Source: ZC4RG42 sp003242425
GTDB lineage: Bacteria > Pseudomonadota > Gammaproteobacteria > Burkholderiales > SG8-39
DNA length: 64,000 nucleotides
Assembly: GCA_937907425.1 (NCBI GenBank)
Contig: CALCIE010000024.1
Span: 83,939 to 147,938 of the forward strand
Reading direction: 5' to 3'
The number at the start of each line of letters is the position of its first letter. Position 1 is the stretch's first letter. Positions 30,371-38,653 of the stretch are shown one piece after another. The position numbers were made by a program, and so were the translations under genes. Below the pieces are notes generated by a model. That model was given only the letters and a program-made list of their open reading frames with translations, had not been told where the DNA came from and ran no database searches.

Positions 30371-32566
30371 GTGTCCAACCTGCTCGACAACCTCAATCCC
30401 GAACAACTTGCCGCCGTCACCCTGCCCGCGCAACACGCCCTCATCCTGGCCGGCGCGGGCTCGGGCAAGACGCGCGTGCTCACTACGCGCATCGCCTGGC
30501 TGATCCATACCGGCGCCGTGGGACCGCAAGGCGTCATGGCCGTGACCTTCACCAACAAGGCGGCGAAGGAGATGCTCACCCGCCTGTCGGCGATGCTGCC
30601 CATCAACACGCGCGGCATGTGGATCGGCACTTTCCACGGCCTGTGCAACCGCATGTTGCGCGCGCATCACCGGGATGCCGGGTTGCCGCAGTTGTTCAGC
30701 ATCATGGATTCGGGCGATCAGCAGGCGCTGATCAAGCGCGTGCTGCGCTCGGTGAACGCGGACGAGGACAAGTTCCCGCCGCGGCAGGTGCAGAACTTCA
30801 TCAACAACGCCAAGGAACAGGGCGAGCGGCCGGGCGACGTCGAAGCCTACGACGACATGTCGCGCCGCTACGTGGAGTTCTATTCCATCTACGAAGAGAC
30901 CTGCCAGCGCGAAGGCGTGGTCGATTTCGCCGAGCTGCTGCTGCGCTCCTACGAGCTGCTGTCGCGCAACGAAATCCTGCGCGACCATTACCGCAACCGC
31001 TTCCGCCACATCCTGGTGGACGAGTTCCAGGACACCAACCGCCTGCAATACAAGTGGCTGAAGCTGCTGTGCGGCCCGGAGAGCGCCATCTTCGCCGTGG
31101 GCGACGACGACCAGTCGATCTACCGCTTCCGCGGCGCCAACGTCGGCAACATGAGCGACTTCGAGCGCGACTTCCGGGTGCAGAACGTCATCCGCCTGGA
31201 GCAGAACTACCGCTCGCACGGCAACATCCTCGACGCGGCCAACGCCCTCATCAAGAACAACGCCAACCGCATGGGCAAGAACCTGTGGACGGCGGCGGGC
31301 AAGGGCGAGCCCATCCGCGTCTACGAGGCGCAGACCGACGGCTACGAGGCGCACTGGATCGCAGAGGAGGTGCAGGCCCTGACCCGCGAAGGCGTTCCGC
31401 GGCGCGAGATCGCGGTGCTGTACCGTTCCAACGCGCAGTCGCGCGTCATCGAGCACGCGCTGTTCTCGGCCGGCATCCCCTACCGCGTCTACGGCGGCCT
31501 GCGCTTCTTCGAACGGCAGGAGATCAAGCATGCGCTGGCCTACCTGCGTCTGCTCGCCAACCCCGACGACGACAGCGCGTTCCTGCGCGTGGTGAACTTC
31601 CCGGCGCGCGGCATCGGCGCGCGCTCGGTCGAGGCCCTGCAGGACGCCGCCAGGGCGAACAACTGCAGCCTCTGGCAGGCGGCCACGCACCTCACCGGCA
31701 AGTCCTCGCAGGCGGTGGGCGGCTTCATCCGCCTGATCGAGACGCTGCGCGAAGGCACCAAGGGCCTTCCTCTTCCTGAGATCATCGAGCACGTGCTGCA
31801 CGCGAGCGGCCTGCTCGATCATTACAAGTCCGAGAAGGACGGCGCCGACCGCATCAGCAACCTCGAGGAACTGATCAACGCCGCCACCAACTTCCTGCAG
31901 GAAGAGGCGATCGACGTGCCGCTCGCGGAAGGCGCGCCGGGTGCGGCCGATGCGGCGGTGGATCCGCTGGCGGCCTTCCTTGCGCACGCCGCCCTGGAAT
32001 CGGGCGAGACCCAGGCGCAGGAAGGTGTCGATGCGCTGCAGCTCATGACCGTGCACGCGGCCAAGGGGCTGGAGTTCCAGGTGGTGTTCATCACCGGTCT
32101 GGAGGAAGGGCTGTTCCCGCACGAACAAAGCCTGCTGGAGATGGACGGCCTGGAGGAAGAGCGCCGGCTGATGTACGTGGCGATCACGCGCGCACGCCAC
32201 CGGCTCTACCTTTCGTTCTCGCAATCGCGCCTGCTGCACGGCCAGACGCGCTACAACGTGCCGAGCCGTTTCCTCGACGAGATCCCCAAGAAGCTCTTGA
32301 AGTGGCTGACGCCGCGCCTCGGCCGGCAGGTGAGCGAAGCCGCATGGTCGGGTGCTTCGCATAGCGCGCGCAGGGAAGCCGCGAGCGCCTCGCCCAAGAG
32401 CGAGTTGCCTTTCCGCATCGGTCAGACCGTCATGCATCCGAAGTTCGGCCAGGGCACGGTGGTGAGCGCAGAAGGCTCGGGACCGGATGCGCGCGTGCAG
32501 ATCAACTTCGGCCGCCAGGGGATGAAGTGGCTGGCCCTGGCCTACGCCAAGCTCACCCCCGTCTGA
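30371..32566 (+). CDS. uvrD: DNA helicase II (UvrD)
   Basis: A 731-residue SF1A helicase for nucleotide-excision and mismatch repair. Motif Ia/Walker A is AGAGSGKTRVL near residue 30, Walker B is VDEFQDTN, motif III GDDDQSIYRFRGA and motif VI AITRARHRLYLS. A C-terminal Tudor-like tail (MHPKFGQGTVV) is typical of UvrD. The start is a GTG at 30371 (VSNLLDNLNPEQ); the frame is open to a TTG at 30347. Confidence 0.96.
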   Translation: MSNLLDNLNPEQLAAVTLPAQHALILAGAGSGKTRVLTTRIAWLIHTGAVGPQGVMAVTFTNKAAKEMLTRLSAMLPINTRGMWIGTFHGLCNRMLRAHHRDAGLPQLFSIMDSGDQQALIKRVLRSVNADEDKFPPRQVQNFINNAKEQGERPGDVEAYDDMSRRYVEFYSIYEETCQREGVVDFAELLLRSYELLSRNEILRDHYRNRFRHILVDEFQDTNRLQYKWLKLLCGPESAIFAVGDDDQSIYRFRGANVGNMSDFERDFRVQNVIRLEQNYRSHGNILDAANALIKNNANRMGKNLWTAAGKGEPIRVYEAQTDGYEAHWIAEEVQALTREGVPRREIAVLYRSNAQSRVIEHALFSAGIPYRVYGGLRFFERQEIKHALAYLRLLANPDDDSAFLRVVNFPARGIGARSVEALQDAARANNCSLWQAATHLTGKSSQAVGGFIRLIETLREGTKGLPLPEIIEHVLHASGLLDHYKSEKDGADRISNLEELINAATNFLQEEAIDVPLAEGAPGAADAAVDPLAAFLAHAALESGETQAQEGVDALQLMTVHAAKGLEFQVVFITGLEEGLFPHEQSLLEMDGLEEERRLMYVAITRARHRLYLSFSQSRLLHGQTRYNVPSRFLDEIPKKLLKWLTPRLGRQVSEAAWSGASHSARREAASASPKSELPFRIGQTVMHPKFGQGTVVSAEGSGPDARVQINFGRQGMKWLALAYAKLTPV

Positions 32567-32609
32567 ACCGCTTTGCACCGGCCCGAACGGGCCTTTCCAA
32601 GGAGGAGTT

Positions 32610-33440
32610 ATGTTGCGTTTGTTGGTGGCCCTTTATGCGGGGCTGAGCTTCGCTGTTGCTGCGCAGGCGCAGGGCGGCGAATACGAGCCCAGGGAGGGTC
32701 AGGAAGGCAAGGATGTCATCTGGGTCGGCACGCCGGACGCCCTGATCGAACGCATGCTCGACATGGCCGAGGTCAAACCCGGGGACTACGTCATGGACCT
32801 CGGTTCGGGTGACGGCCGCATTCCCATCGCCGCCGCCAAACGCGGCGCGCGTGCGATCGGCATCGAGTACAACCCGGATCTGGTCGAGCTTTCCAAACGC
32901 AAAGCCGAAGCGGCGGGCGTCGCGGACCGCACGGAGTTCCTCAAGGCGGACCTGTTCGAAACCGATCTTTCCAAGGCCGACGTCATCACCATGTATCTGT
33001 TGCCGGAGCTCAACATGAAGCTGCGGCCGAAGCTGCTCGAACTGAAACCGGGCACGCGCATCGTGTCCCATTTCTTCGACATGGAAGATTGGAAGTCGGA
33101 CAACGACACCGTGGTGGACGGCCGTCCGGCCTATTTGTGGATCGTTCCCGCCAAGGTCGGCGGCAAGTGGAAGCTCTCCTATCCGGACGGCAAGGAGACG
33201 GCGGAGCTCACGCTGACCCAGAACTTCCAACTCATCTGGGGCGACCTGCGCCAGGGTGGCGAAACGCTGGAGCTGGGTGCACCCTGGCTCGCCGGCGATC
33301 GCATCCGCTTCACGGTGCGCGATGCGCAGGACCGTCCGCACCAGTACACGGGCAAGGTTTTCGACGGCCGCCGCATGGAAGGCACCGTCTCCGTGGACGG
33401 CAAGCAGACGCGGAAGTGGGTTGCCACCCGCGTGCAGTGA
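32610..33440 (+). CDS. Exported SAM-methyltransferase-like protein, tandem copy 1
   Basis: A 276-residue protein. Residues 1-20 are a signal peptide (cut after AQA), followed by EYEPREGQEGKDVIWV, a class I methyltransferase core with SAM motif I DLGSGDGR (63-70), acidic IEYNPDLVELSKRK and ADVITMYLLPELNMKLRPKL, then a C-terminal beta-rich part (from about 175). AAGGAGGAG precedes the ATG. The core recalls the FAM173/aKMT lysine methyltransferases, but this is inference. Copies 2 and 3 follow directly. Export of a SAM enzyme is odd, because SAM is not known to be available in the periplasm. Confidence 0.82.
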   Translation: MLRLLVALYAGLSFAVAAQAQGGEYEPREGQEGKDVIWVGTPDALIERMLDMAEVKPGDYVMDLGSGDGRIPIAAAKRGARAIGIEYNPDLVELSKRKAEAAGVADRTEFLKADLFETDLSKADVITMYLLPELNMKLRPKLLELKPGTRIVSHFFDMEDWKSDNDTVVDGRPAYLWIVPAKVGGKWKLSYPDGKETAELTLTQNFQLIWGDLRQGGETLELGAPWLAGDRIRFTVRDAQDRPHQYTGKVFDGRRMEGTVSVDGKQTRKWVATRVQ

Positions 33441-33594
33441 ACCCGCAGACCCCCCGTAGCCCCCGGCGCGGGCAGCTTGGTTTAGGATCAGGGCGCCGAC
33501 CCGGGGTGGCCGGCTGACAGCCGCCCCGTTCGCCGGTACAGTGCTTGCTCACGCGTTGCACCGCCCCGCAAAGGGCATTGCAAGGAGGTGTGCG

Positions 33595-34434
33595 ATGGAT
33601 CGGTTGCTGGCTGCGTTCGTCGTCGTGCTGGGCTTGCTCATGGGCGCGCAGGCGCGGGCCGCTGAGGAATACGCCCCCGTAGTCGGGCAGGCGGGCAAGG
33701 ACGTGGTCTGGGTGCCCACGCCCGAAGCGCTGGTCGATCGCATGCTCGAGATGGCCAAGGTCACGTCCAAGGACTACGTGATGGACCTCGGCTCGGGGGA
33801 CGGTCGCATCGCCATCGCCGCGGCCAAGAAATACGGCGCCAACGCGATGGGCATCGAGTACAACCCCAAGATGGTCGAGCTCTCCAAGCGCAACGCGCAG
33901 GAGGCGGGGGTCGCCAACAAGGTCAAGTTCGTCGAGGGCGACCTGTTCGAGGCCGATCTCGGCAAGGCCGACGTCATCACCATGTACCTGCTGCCGCGCA
34001 TCAACATGCAGCTGCGGCCGAAGCTGCTGGCCCTGAAGCCCGGCACGCGCATCGTCTCGCACGCCTTCGACCTCGGCGACTGGAAGCCCGACGAGACGGC
34101 GGTGGTCGACGGCCGCGAAGCCTATTTGTGGATCGTCCCGGCCAAGGTGGCAGGCAAGTGGCGCCTGTCCTATCCCGACGACGGCGGTACCCGGCCGCCG
34201 GTCGAACTCGATCTTAGCCAGCACTACCAGATCATTTGGGGGAATGCGCGCGTAGGCGAACGGGTGTTGGACATCGCCAGGCCGTCGCTGTCGGGCACGC
34301 AGATCCGTTTCGGCCTGGGCGAGCCGGAGTCCAGGCTGGAATACAGCGGCGAAGTCAAAGGCAAGCGCATGGAAGGCACGGTCGTGACGAAGGAGGGGAA
34401 CACGCTCCGCTGGGTCGCGACCCGCGTCCAGTAG
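33595..34434 (+). CDS. Exported SAM-methyltransferase-like protein, tandem copy 2
   Basis: A 279-residue close paralogue of copy 1. It has a signal peptide (MDRLLAAFVVVLGLLMGAQARA), motif I DLGSGDGR, IEYNPKMVELSKRN, ADVITMYLLPRINMQLRPKL, and a matching C-terminal region ending WVATRVQ as in copy 1. AAGGAGGTG (33582-33590) is nearly ideal. About 150 bases separate it from copy 1. All motif positions are preserved, so both copies appear intact. Function unknown. Confidence 0.82.
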   Translation: MDRLLAAFVVVLGLLMGAQARAAEEYAPVVGQAGKDVVWVPTPEALVDRMLEMAKVTSKDYVMDLGSGDGRIAIAAAKKYGANAMGIEYNPKMVELSKRNAQEAGVANKVKFVEGDLFEADLGKADVITMYLLPRINMQLRPKLLALKPGTRIVSHAFDLGDWKPDETAVVDGREAYLWIVPAKVAGKWRLSYPDDGGTRPPVELDLSQHYQIIWGNARVGERVLDIARPSLSGTQIRFGLGEPESRLEYSGEVKGKRMEGTVVTKEGNTLRWVATRVQ

Positions 34435-34516
34435 GAAGGCCTGTTTCGACCTCGTGCGGCGGCGATGCTGCCGCACCTTGGACGCGGCAGGCGTCCTGAG
34501 GAGGAGATGTCGACCG

Positions 34517-35353
34517 ATGTCTGCGGGGCTTGGCGACCTGTGGCGCGCCGTGGGGCCGGTGCGGGCCCAGCCGGTTCGTCGGCATGCCGTCCGCGGGGCC
34601 CCGGAAGTCGGCCAGCCGGGCAAGGATGCCGTCTGGGTGCCCACGCCAGCCGTCCTGCTGGAAGAGATGCTGGATATGGCGCGGGTCGGCCCCGGCGACC
34701 GGCTGCTCGATCTGGGCGCGGGTGACGGCCGCATCCTCATCGCCGCGGCCCGCCGCGGCGCTCATGCCGTCGGCATCGAATACGACCCGCAGCTCGTGCG
34801 GCTCGCGCGCCGCAACGTCCGCGAGGCCGGTGTGGCCGACCGCGTCAGAGTGCGTTGCGGGGATCTGTTCGAAACCGATCTCGGCCAGGCCGACGTCATC
34901 ACCTTCTACCTCCTGCCGCATCTCAACCTGCGACTGCGGCCCGCATTGTTGGGGCTGGCGCCGGGCACGCGGCTGGTGTCGCAGTCCTTCGGTATGGGCG
35001 ACTGGCGGCCGGACGCCCAGGTGGTGCGAGACGGGCGCAGCGCCTTTTTCTGGGCGGTACCGGCCGATGTGCAGGGCGAATGGTGGGTCGAATACGCCGA
35101 CGGCGCGCCCTGGCAGCGCTGGCATCTGCGGCAGCGCTATCAGTACGTGGAAGGGGAAGTCCACAGTTCCGAAGGCTGTGCGCGCCTGCGCGCGGGGCGC
35201 CTGCGCGGCGCGGCCATGGAGTTCGTGCTCGGACGGTTGGGTGGAGGCCGGCGGCATTACAGGGGGCAGGTGGCGGGCGACAGCATGCGCGGTATCTGCG
35301 TGATGCCCGACGGCTCCTGCCGTGCCTGGTCGGCCGCGCGCGTGGCCCGGTAG
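34517..35353 (+). CDS. SAM-methyltransferase-like protein, tandem copy 3 (no clear signal peptide)
   Basis: A 278-residue third paralogue, more diverged. It keeps VGQPGKDAVWVPTP, motif I DLGAGDGR, IEYDPQLVRLARRN and ADVITFYLLPHLNLRLRPAL. The C-terminal part is more Arg-rich than in copies 1 and 2. Unlike them, it has no hydrophobic signal peptide in frame. The good Shine-Dalgarno GAGGAG is close to an ATG at 34507 in a different frame and 11 bases from ATG 34517. A start at 34454 is also open. It may be cytoplasmic, or its N-terminus may have decayed. Confidence 0.72.
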   Translation: MSAGLGDLWRAVGPVRAQPVRRHAVRGAPEVGQPGKDAVWVPTPAVLLEEMLDMARVGPGDRLLDLGAGDGRILIAAARRGAHAVGIEYDPQLVRLARRNVREAGVADRVRVRCGDLFETDLGQADVITFYLLPHLNLRLRPALLGLAPGTRLVSQSFGMGDWRPDAQVVRDGRSAFFWAVPADVQGEWWVEYADGAPWQRWHLRQRYQYVEGEVHSSEGCARLRAGRLRGAAMEFVLGRLGGGRRHYRGQVAGDSMRGICVMPDGSCRAWSAARVAR

Positions 35354-35467
35354 GCGCCGCCGCGGCGATCCCGATATAGCCAGCGCCGCGGCCTAGGCTT
35401 AGAGTAGCGGCCTTTCGCCCCGGCGAGCTATGCGGCGCCGCGGCACGCATTCCCACAGCAAGCAACC

Positions 35468-36994
35468 ATGGCCACCGACTACCTGGAACGCATTCTCAAG
35501 GCGCGCGTGTACGACGTCGCCGTCGAAACCCCGCTGGAATACGCCCCCAATCTTTCCGCACGCATGGGCAACCGGCTCATGCTCAAGCGCGAAGACATGC
35601 AGCAGGTGTTCTCCTTCAAGCTGCGCGGCGCCTACAACAAGATGGTCAATCTCCCGGCCGCGCAGCTGAAGAAAGGCGTGATCGCCGCTTCGGCCGGCAA
35701 CCATGCGCAGGGCGTGGCGCTCGCGGCGCAGACTCTGGGCTGCAGGGCAGTCATCGTTATGCCCGTCACTACGCCGCGGATCAAGATCGACGCGGTCGCC
35801 GCGCGCGGGGCGGAAGTGGTGCTGCACGGCGATTCCTATACCGACGCCTACGAGCATGCGATGACGCTGGTACGCAAGCGCGGCCTCACCTTCGTGCATC
35901 CCTACGACGATCCGGACGTGATCGCCGGCCAGGGCACCATCGGCATGGAACTGCTGCGCCAGAGCACCCGGCCGATCCACGCGGTCTTCGTGCCCGTGGG
36001 CGGCGGCGGACTCATCGCCGGCATCGGCGCCTACATCAAACGGCTGCATCCGGAGATCCTGCTGATCGGCGTCGAACCGGTCGATGCCGACGCCATGGCG
36101 CGTTCGCTGGAAGCCGGACGCCGCGTCACGCTCCCGCAGGTGGGGCTGTTCGCCGACGGCGTGGCGGTGAAGCAGGTGGGCGTCGAGACCTTCAAGCTCG
36201 CGCGCAAATACGTGGACGAAATCGTGCTGGTCGATACCGACGAGATCTGCGCCGCGATCAAGGACGTGTTCGAGGACACGCGTTCGGTGCTCGAACCGGC
36301 CGGCGCGCTGGCGGTGGCGGGCGCCAAGCTCTACGTCGAGCAGACCGGCGTACGCGACCAGAAGCTGGTCGCCATTACGAGCGGCGCCAACACCAACTTC
36401 AACCGCCTGCGCTTCATCGCCGAACGCGCCGAGGTGGGCGAACATCGCGAAGCGCTGCTCGCGGTGACGATCCCCGAGCGCCCCGGCAGTTTCAAGGCGC
36501 TGTGCGCCGCGCTCGGCGAGCGCAGCGTTACCGAATTCAACTACCGCTACGCCGACGAGAAGAACGCCGAAGTGTTCATCGGCGTCGAAGTGCGCGACCG
36601 CGAAGAGACCCGCAAGCTCATCGCCCAGCTCAAGCGTCAGGGCTACGATCCGATCGACCTGTCCGACAACGAGATGGCCAAGCTGCACGTGCGCCATCTG
36701 GTCGGCGGCCACGCGCCGCGCGGCGCGAACGGCGACGGCGTCACCGAGCTGCTCTACCGCTTCGAATTCCCCGAGCGGCCCGGCGCGCTGATGCGTTTCC
36801 TCTCCAACATGCGCGCGGACTGGAACATCAGCCTGTTCCATTACCGCAACCACGGCGCCGACTACGGCCGGGTACTGGTCGGCATGCAGGTGCCGGTGAA
36901 GGAAAGGCGCGCGTTCAAGGCTTTCCTCGACACCCTGGGCTATCCCTACGTCGACGAGAGCGACAACCCCGCCTACAAGCTCTTCCTCGCCTGA
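35468..36994 (+). CDS. ilvA: Threonine ammonia-lyase, biosynthetic
   Basis: A 508-residue PLP enzyme starting isoleucine synthesis. The PLP Lys is in FSFKLRGAYN near residue 55, the phosphate-binding glycine loop is PVGGGGLIAG near 177, and the C-terminal third holds two ACT-like regulatory domains (AVTIPERPGSFKALC and RFEFPERPGALMRFL). That long form is isoleucine-inhibited in known cases. It is followed by two overlapping genes on the same strand. Confidence 0.97.
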   Translation: MATDYLERILKARVYDVAVETPLEYAPNLSARMGNRLMLKREDMQQVFSFKLRGAYNKMVNLPAAQLKKGVIAASAGNHAQGVALAAQTLGCRAVIVMPVTTPRIKIDAVAARGAEVVLHGDSYTDAYEHAMTLVRKRGLTFVHPYDDPDVIAGQGTIGMELLRQSTRPIHAVFVPVGGGGLIAGIGAYIKRLHPEILLIGVEPVDADAMARSLEAGRRVTLPQVGLFADGVAVKQVGVETFKLARKYVDEIVLVDTDEICAAIKDVFEDTRSVLEPAGALAVAGAKLYVEQTGVRDQKLVAITSGANTNFNRLRFIAERAEVGEHREALLAVTIPERPGSFKALCAALGERSVTEFNYRYADEKNAEVFIGVEVRDREETRKLIAQLKRQGYDPIDLSDNEMAKLHVRHLVGGHAPRGANGDGVTELLYRFEFPERPGALMRFLSNMRADWNISLFHYRNHGADYGRVLVGMQVPVKERRAFKAFLDTLGYPYVDESDNPAYKLFLA

Positions 36995-37000
36995 GGCATC

Positions 37001-37183
37001 GTGCCGCGCGACGACTTCAGGCAACGGCTCGGTGCGCTGGTGCTGGCCGCGGGCCTGGTTGCCGCGGCCGCGATCGCCGCGCTCAAGGGCGCGTGGTGGA
37101 TCGGCGTCGCCTTGCTGGCGGTCTGGGCCGCGCTGGAACTGTGGCCGGCGCTCAGGCGCCGTTTGCGTAAGGAACGTTCATGA
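37001..37183 (+). CDS. Small two-helix membrane protein
   Basis: A 60-residue protein with two hydrophobic segments (about 11-28 and 32-48) and a basic tail RRRLRKERS. Start is a GTG 6 bases after the ilvA stop. Its stop overlaps the next gene's ATG by four bases, so it sits in a tight ilvA-to-methyltransferase operon. Function unknown. Confidence 0.6.
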   Translation: MPRDDFRQRLGALVLAAGLVAAAAIAALKGAWWIGVALLAVWAALELWPALRRRLRKERS

Positions 37184-37842
37184 GCAACACCACTTTCGGG
37201 CTGGACGAGCGCCTGCGCCGGTACGTCCTGCAGCACTCGCTGCGCGAACATCCGTTGCTCGAAGAGTTGCGCGCGGTGACGCGTCAGGACGCGCATGCGC
37301 GTTATCAGATTTCGCCCGAGCAGGGGCAGTTTATGGCTCTGCTCGTCCAGGCGATCGGCGCCAGGCGTTGTATCGAAATCGGCACCTACACCGGCTACAG
37401 CGCGCTCGTCGTGGCGCTCGCGCTGCCCGAGGACGGCCGGATCGTATGCTGCGACATCAACCGCGAGTGGACGGCCATCGCCGAACGCTACTGGGCGCGC
37501 GCCGGCGTCGCGCACAAGATCGATCTGCGCATCGCGCCGGCCCTGGACACGCTCGACGCCTTGCTGGACGCGGGCCATGCCGGCGCTTTCGATTTCGCGT
37601 TCATCGACGCCGACAAGGAAAACTATCCCGCTTACTACGAGCGCTGCCTCGCGCTCCTGCGGACCGGCGGCCTGATCGCCGTGGACAACACGCTCTGGTC
37701 CGGGCGCGTGGCCGACGAAAGCAATCAGGAGCCGAGCACGTGCGCGCTGCGCGCGTTCAACGCGGCGTTGCGCGACGACGAGCGGATTGCGCTCTCCATG
37801 CTGCCGGTCGGCGACGGTCTCACGCTCGCGCTGAAACGCTGA
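37180..37842 (+). CDS. O-methyltransferase, caffeoyl-CoA/COMT type
   Basis: A 220-residue class I SAM methyltransferase. Motif I is CIEIGTYTGYSALVVALALP near residue 65, and the metal-binding FAFIDADKENY is near 145, followed by GGLIAVDNTLWSGRV. That set marks the cation-dependent O-methyltransferase family. The natural substrate in bacteria of this type is usually unknown. The gene overlaps the small membrane protein upstream by four bases. Confidence 0.9.
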   Translation: MSNTTFGLDERLRRYVLQHSLREHPLLEELRAVTRQDAHARYQISPEQGQFMALLVQAIGARRCIEIGTYTGYSALVVALALPEDGRIVCCDINREWTAIAERYWARAGVAHKIDLRIAPALDTLDALLDAGHAGAFDFAFIDADKENYPAYYERCLALLRTGGLIAVDNTLWSGRVADESNQEPSTCALRAFNAALRDDERIALSMLPVGDGLTLALKR

Positions 37843-37860
37843 CCGGCCTTGCGCCGGTCA

Positions 37861-38544
37861 TCAGTGGCCGCTCTGGAATTCGCCCTGATAGCAGACGGGC
37901 GAGGCAAGTACGCTGGCATCGCCCGGCGGCTGCGGCGCACCGAGGAACACCAGCTCGTCGCCGTCGCGGCGATAGATGCCGCGCTCGGTGACGACGTAAT
38001 CCACGGGGATGTCGTAGGGCTGCGGATGGATGGTGTCGATTTTCGCCAGTTCGTAAGTCACGCCGATGACCGTGGGCCGTTTGGCGAGGCTCGCCAGTGT
38101 GCGGTCGAAGAAGCCGCCGCCGTAGCCCAGACGATAGCCGCCGGCATCGAAGCCGTTCATCGGCAGCAGCACGTAATCCGGCAGCAGTTCGTCGCTTTCG
38201 ATCGGATAGGGAATGTCGTACACCCCGGGCACCAGCTTCACGCCCGGGTGCCATTCGCGGAACACCAGCGGCGTCTTCGGCGCCACCACCACGGGCAGGA
38301 CCGTCCTGGCCCCGCGTTCGCGCAGCCGGCGGGCGAGGAAGCGCGCGTCGTATTCGTTCTTGTAAGGCCAGCAGAAGGCCACGACGCCGCGGTGCAGATT
38401 GGGGAAGCCGTATTCCAGCGAGGCGTCGATGGCTTTGCGGTGCGCTTCCAGCGTTTCGCGCGACAGCGCCATGCGGCGCTCGATCAGCGCCTCACGCATG
38501 CGCTTGCGCCATGCGCGCAGATCGTCCGGGGCGGTAGTAGGCAT
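37861..38544 (-). CDS. fau: 5-formyltetrahydrofolate cyclo-ligase
   Basis: A 227-residue enzyme that converts 5-formyl-THF to methenyl-THF. The family motif GYGGGFFDRTLA is near the middle, with LLPMNGFDAGGYRLG just before. AGGGAA lies 5 bases before ATG 38544; ATGs at 38565 and 38571 are also in frame. It is divergent from slt. The upstream space is too short for the 6S RNA that often precedes this gene in Proteobacteria. Confidence 0.92.
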   Translation of the reverse strand: MPTTAPDDLRAWRKRMREALIERRMALSRETLEAHRKAIDASLEYGFPNLHRGVVAFCWPYKNEYDARFLARRLRERGARTVLPVVVAPKTPLVFREWHPGVKLVPGVYDIPYPIESDELLPDYVLLPMNGFDAGGYRLGYGGGFFDRTLASLAKRPTVIGVTYELAKIDTIHPQPYDIPVDYVVTERGIYRRDGDELVFLGAPQPPGDASVLASPVCYQGEFQSGH

Positions 38545-38653
38545 GCTTTTCCCTGTTGTTGACATGGACATTGTGTTGCGGCGTTGAGGGGCGTGGACGC
38601 GCGCGGCCAATTCTTCACACGATCGCGGCGGTGCGCGGACTAATATAGCACCC

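Noticed and set aside
32579..32596. A short GGCCC/GGGCC hairpin between uvrD and the first methyltransferase
   Set aside because: Only 5 bp with three T after it; too weak to call a terminator.
38545..38653. Possible 6S RNA upstream of the 5-FCL gene
   Set aside because: The gap to slt is only about 110 bases and shows no long bubble-hairpin, so 6S RNA is not here.
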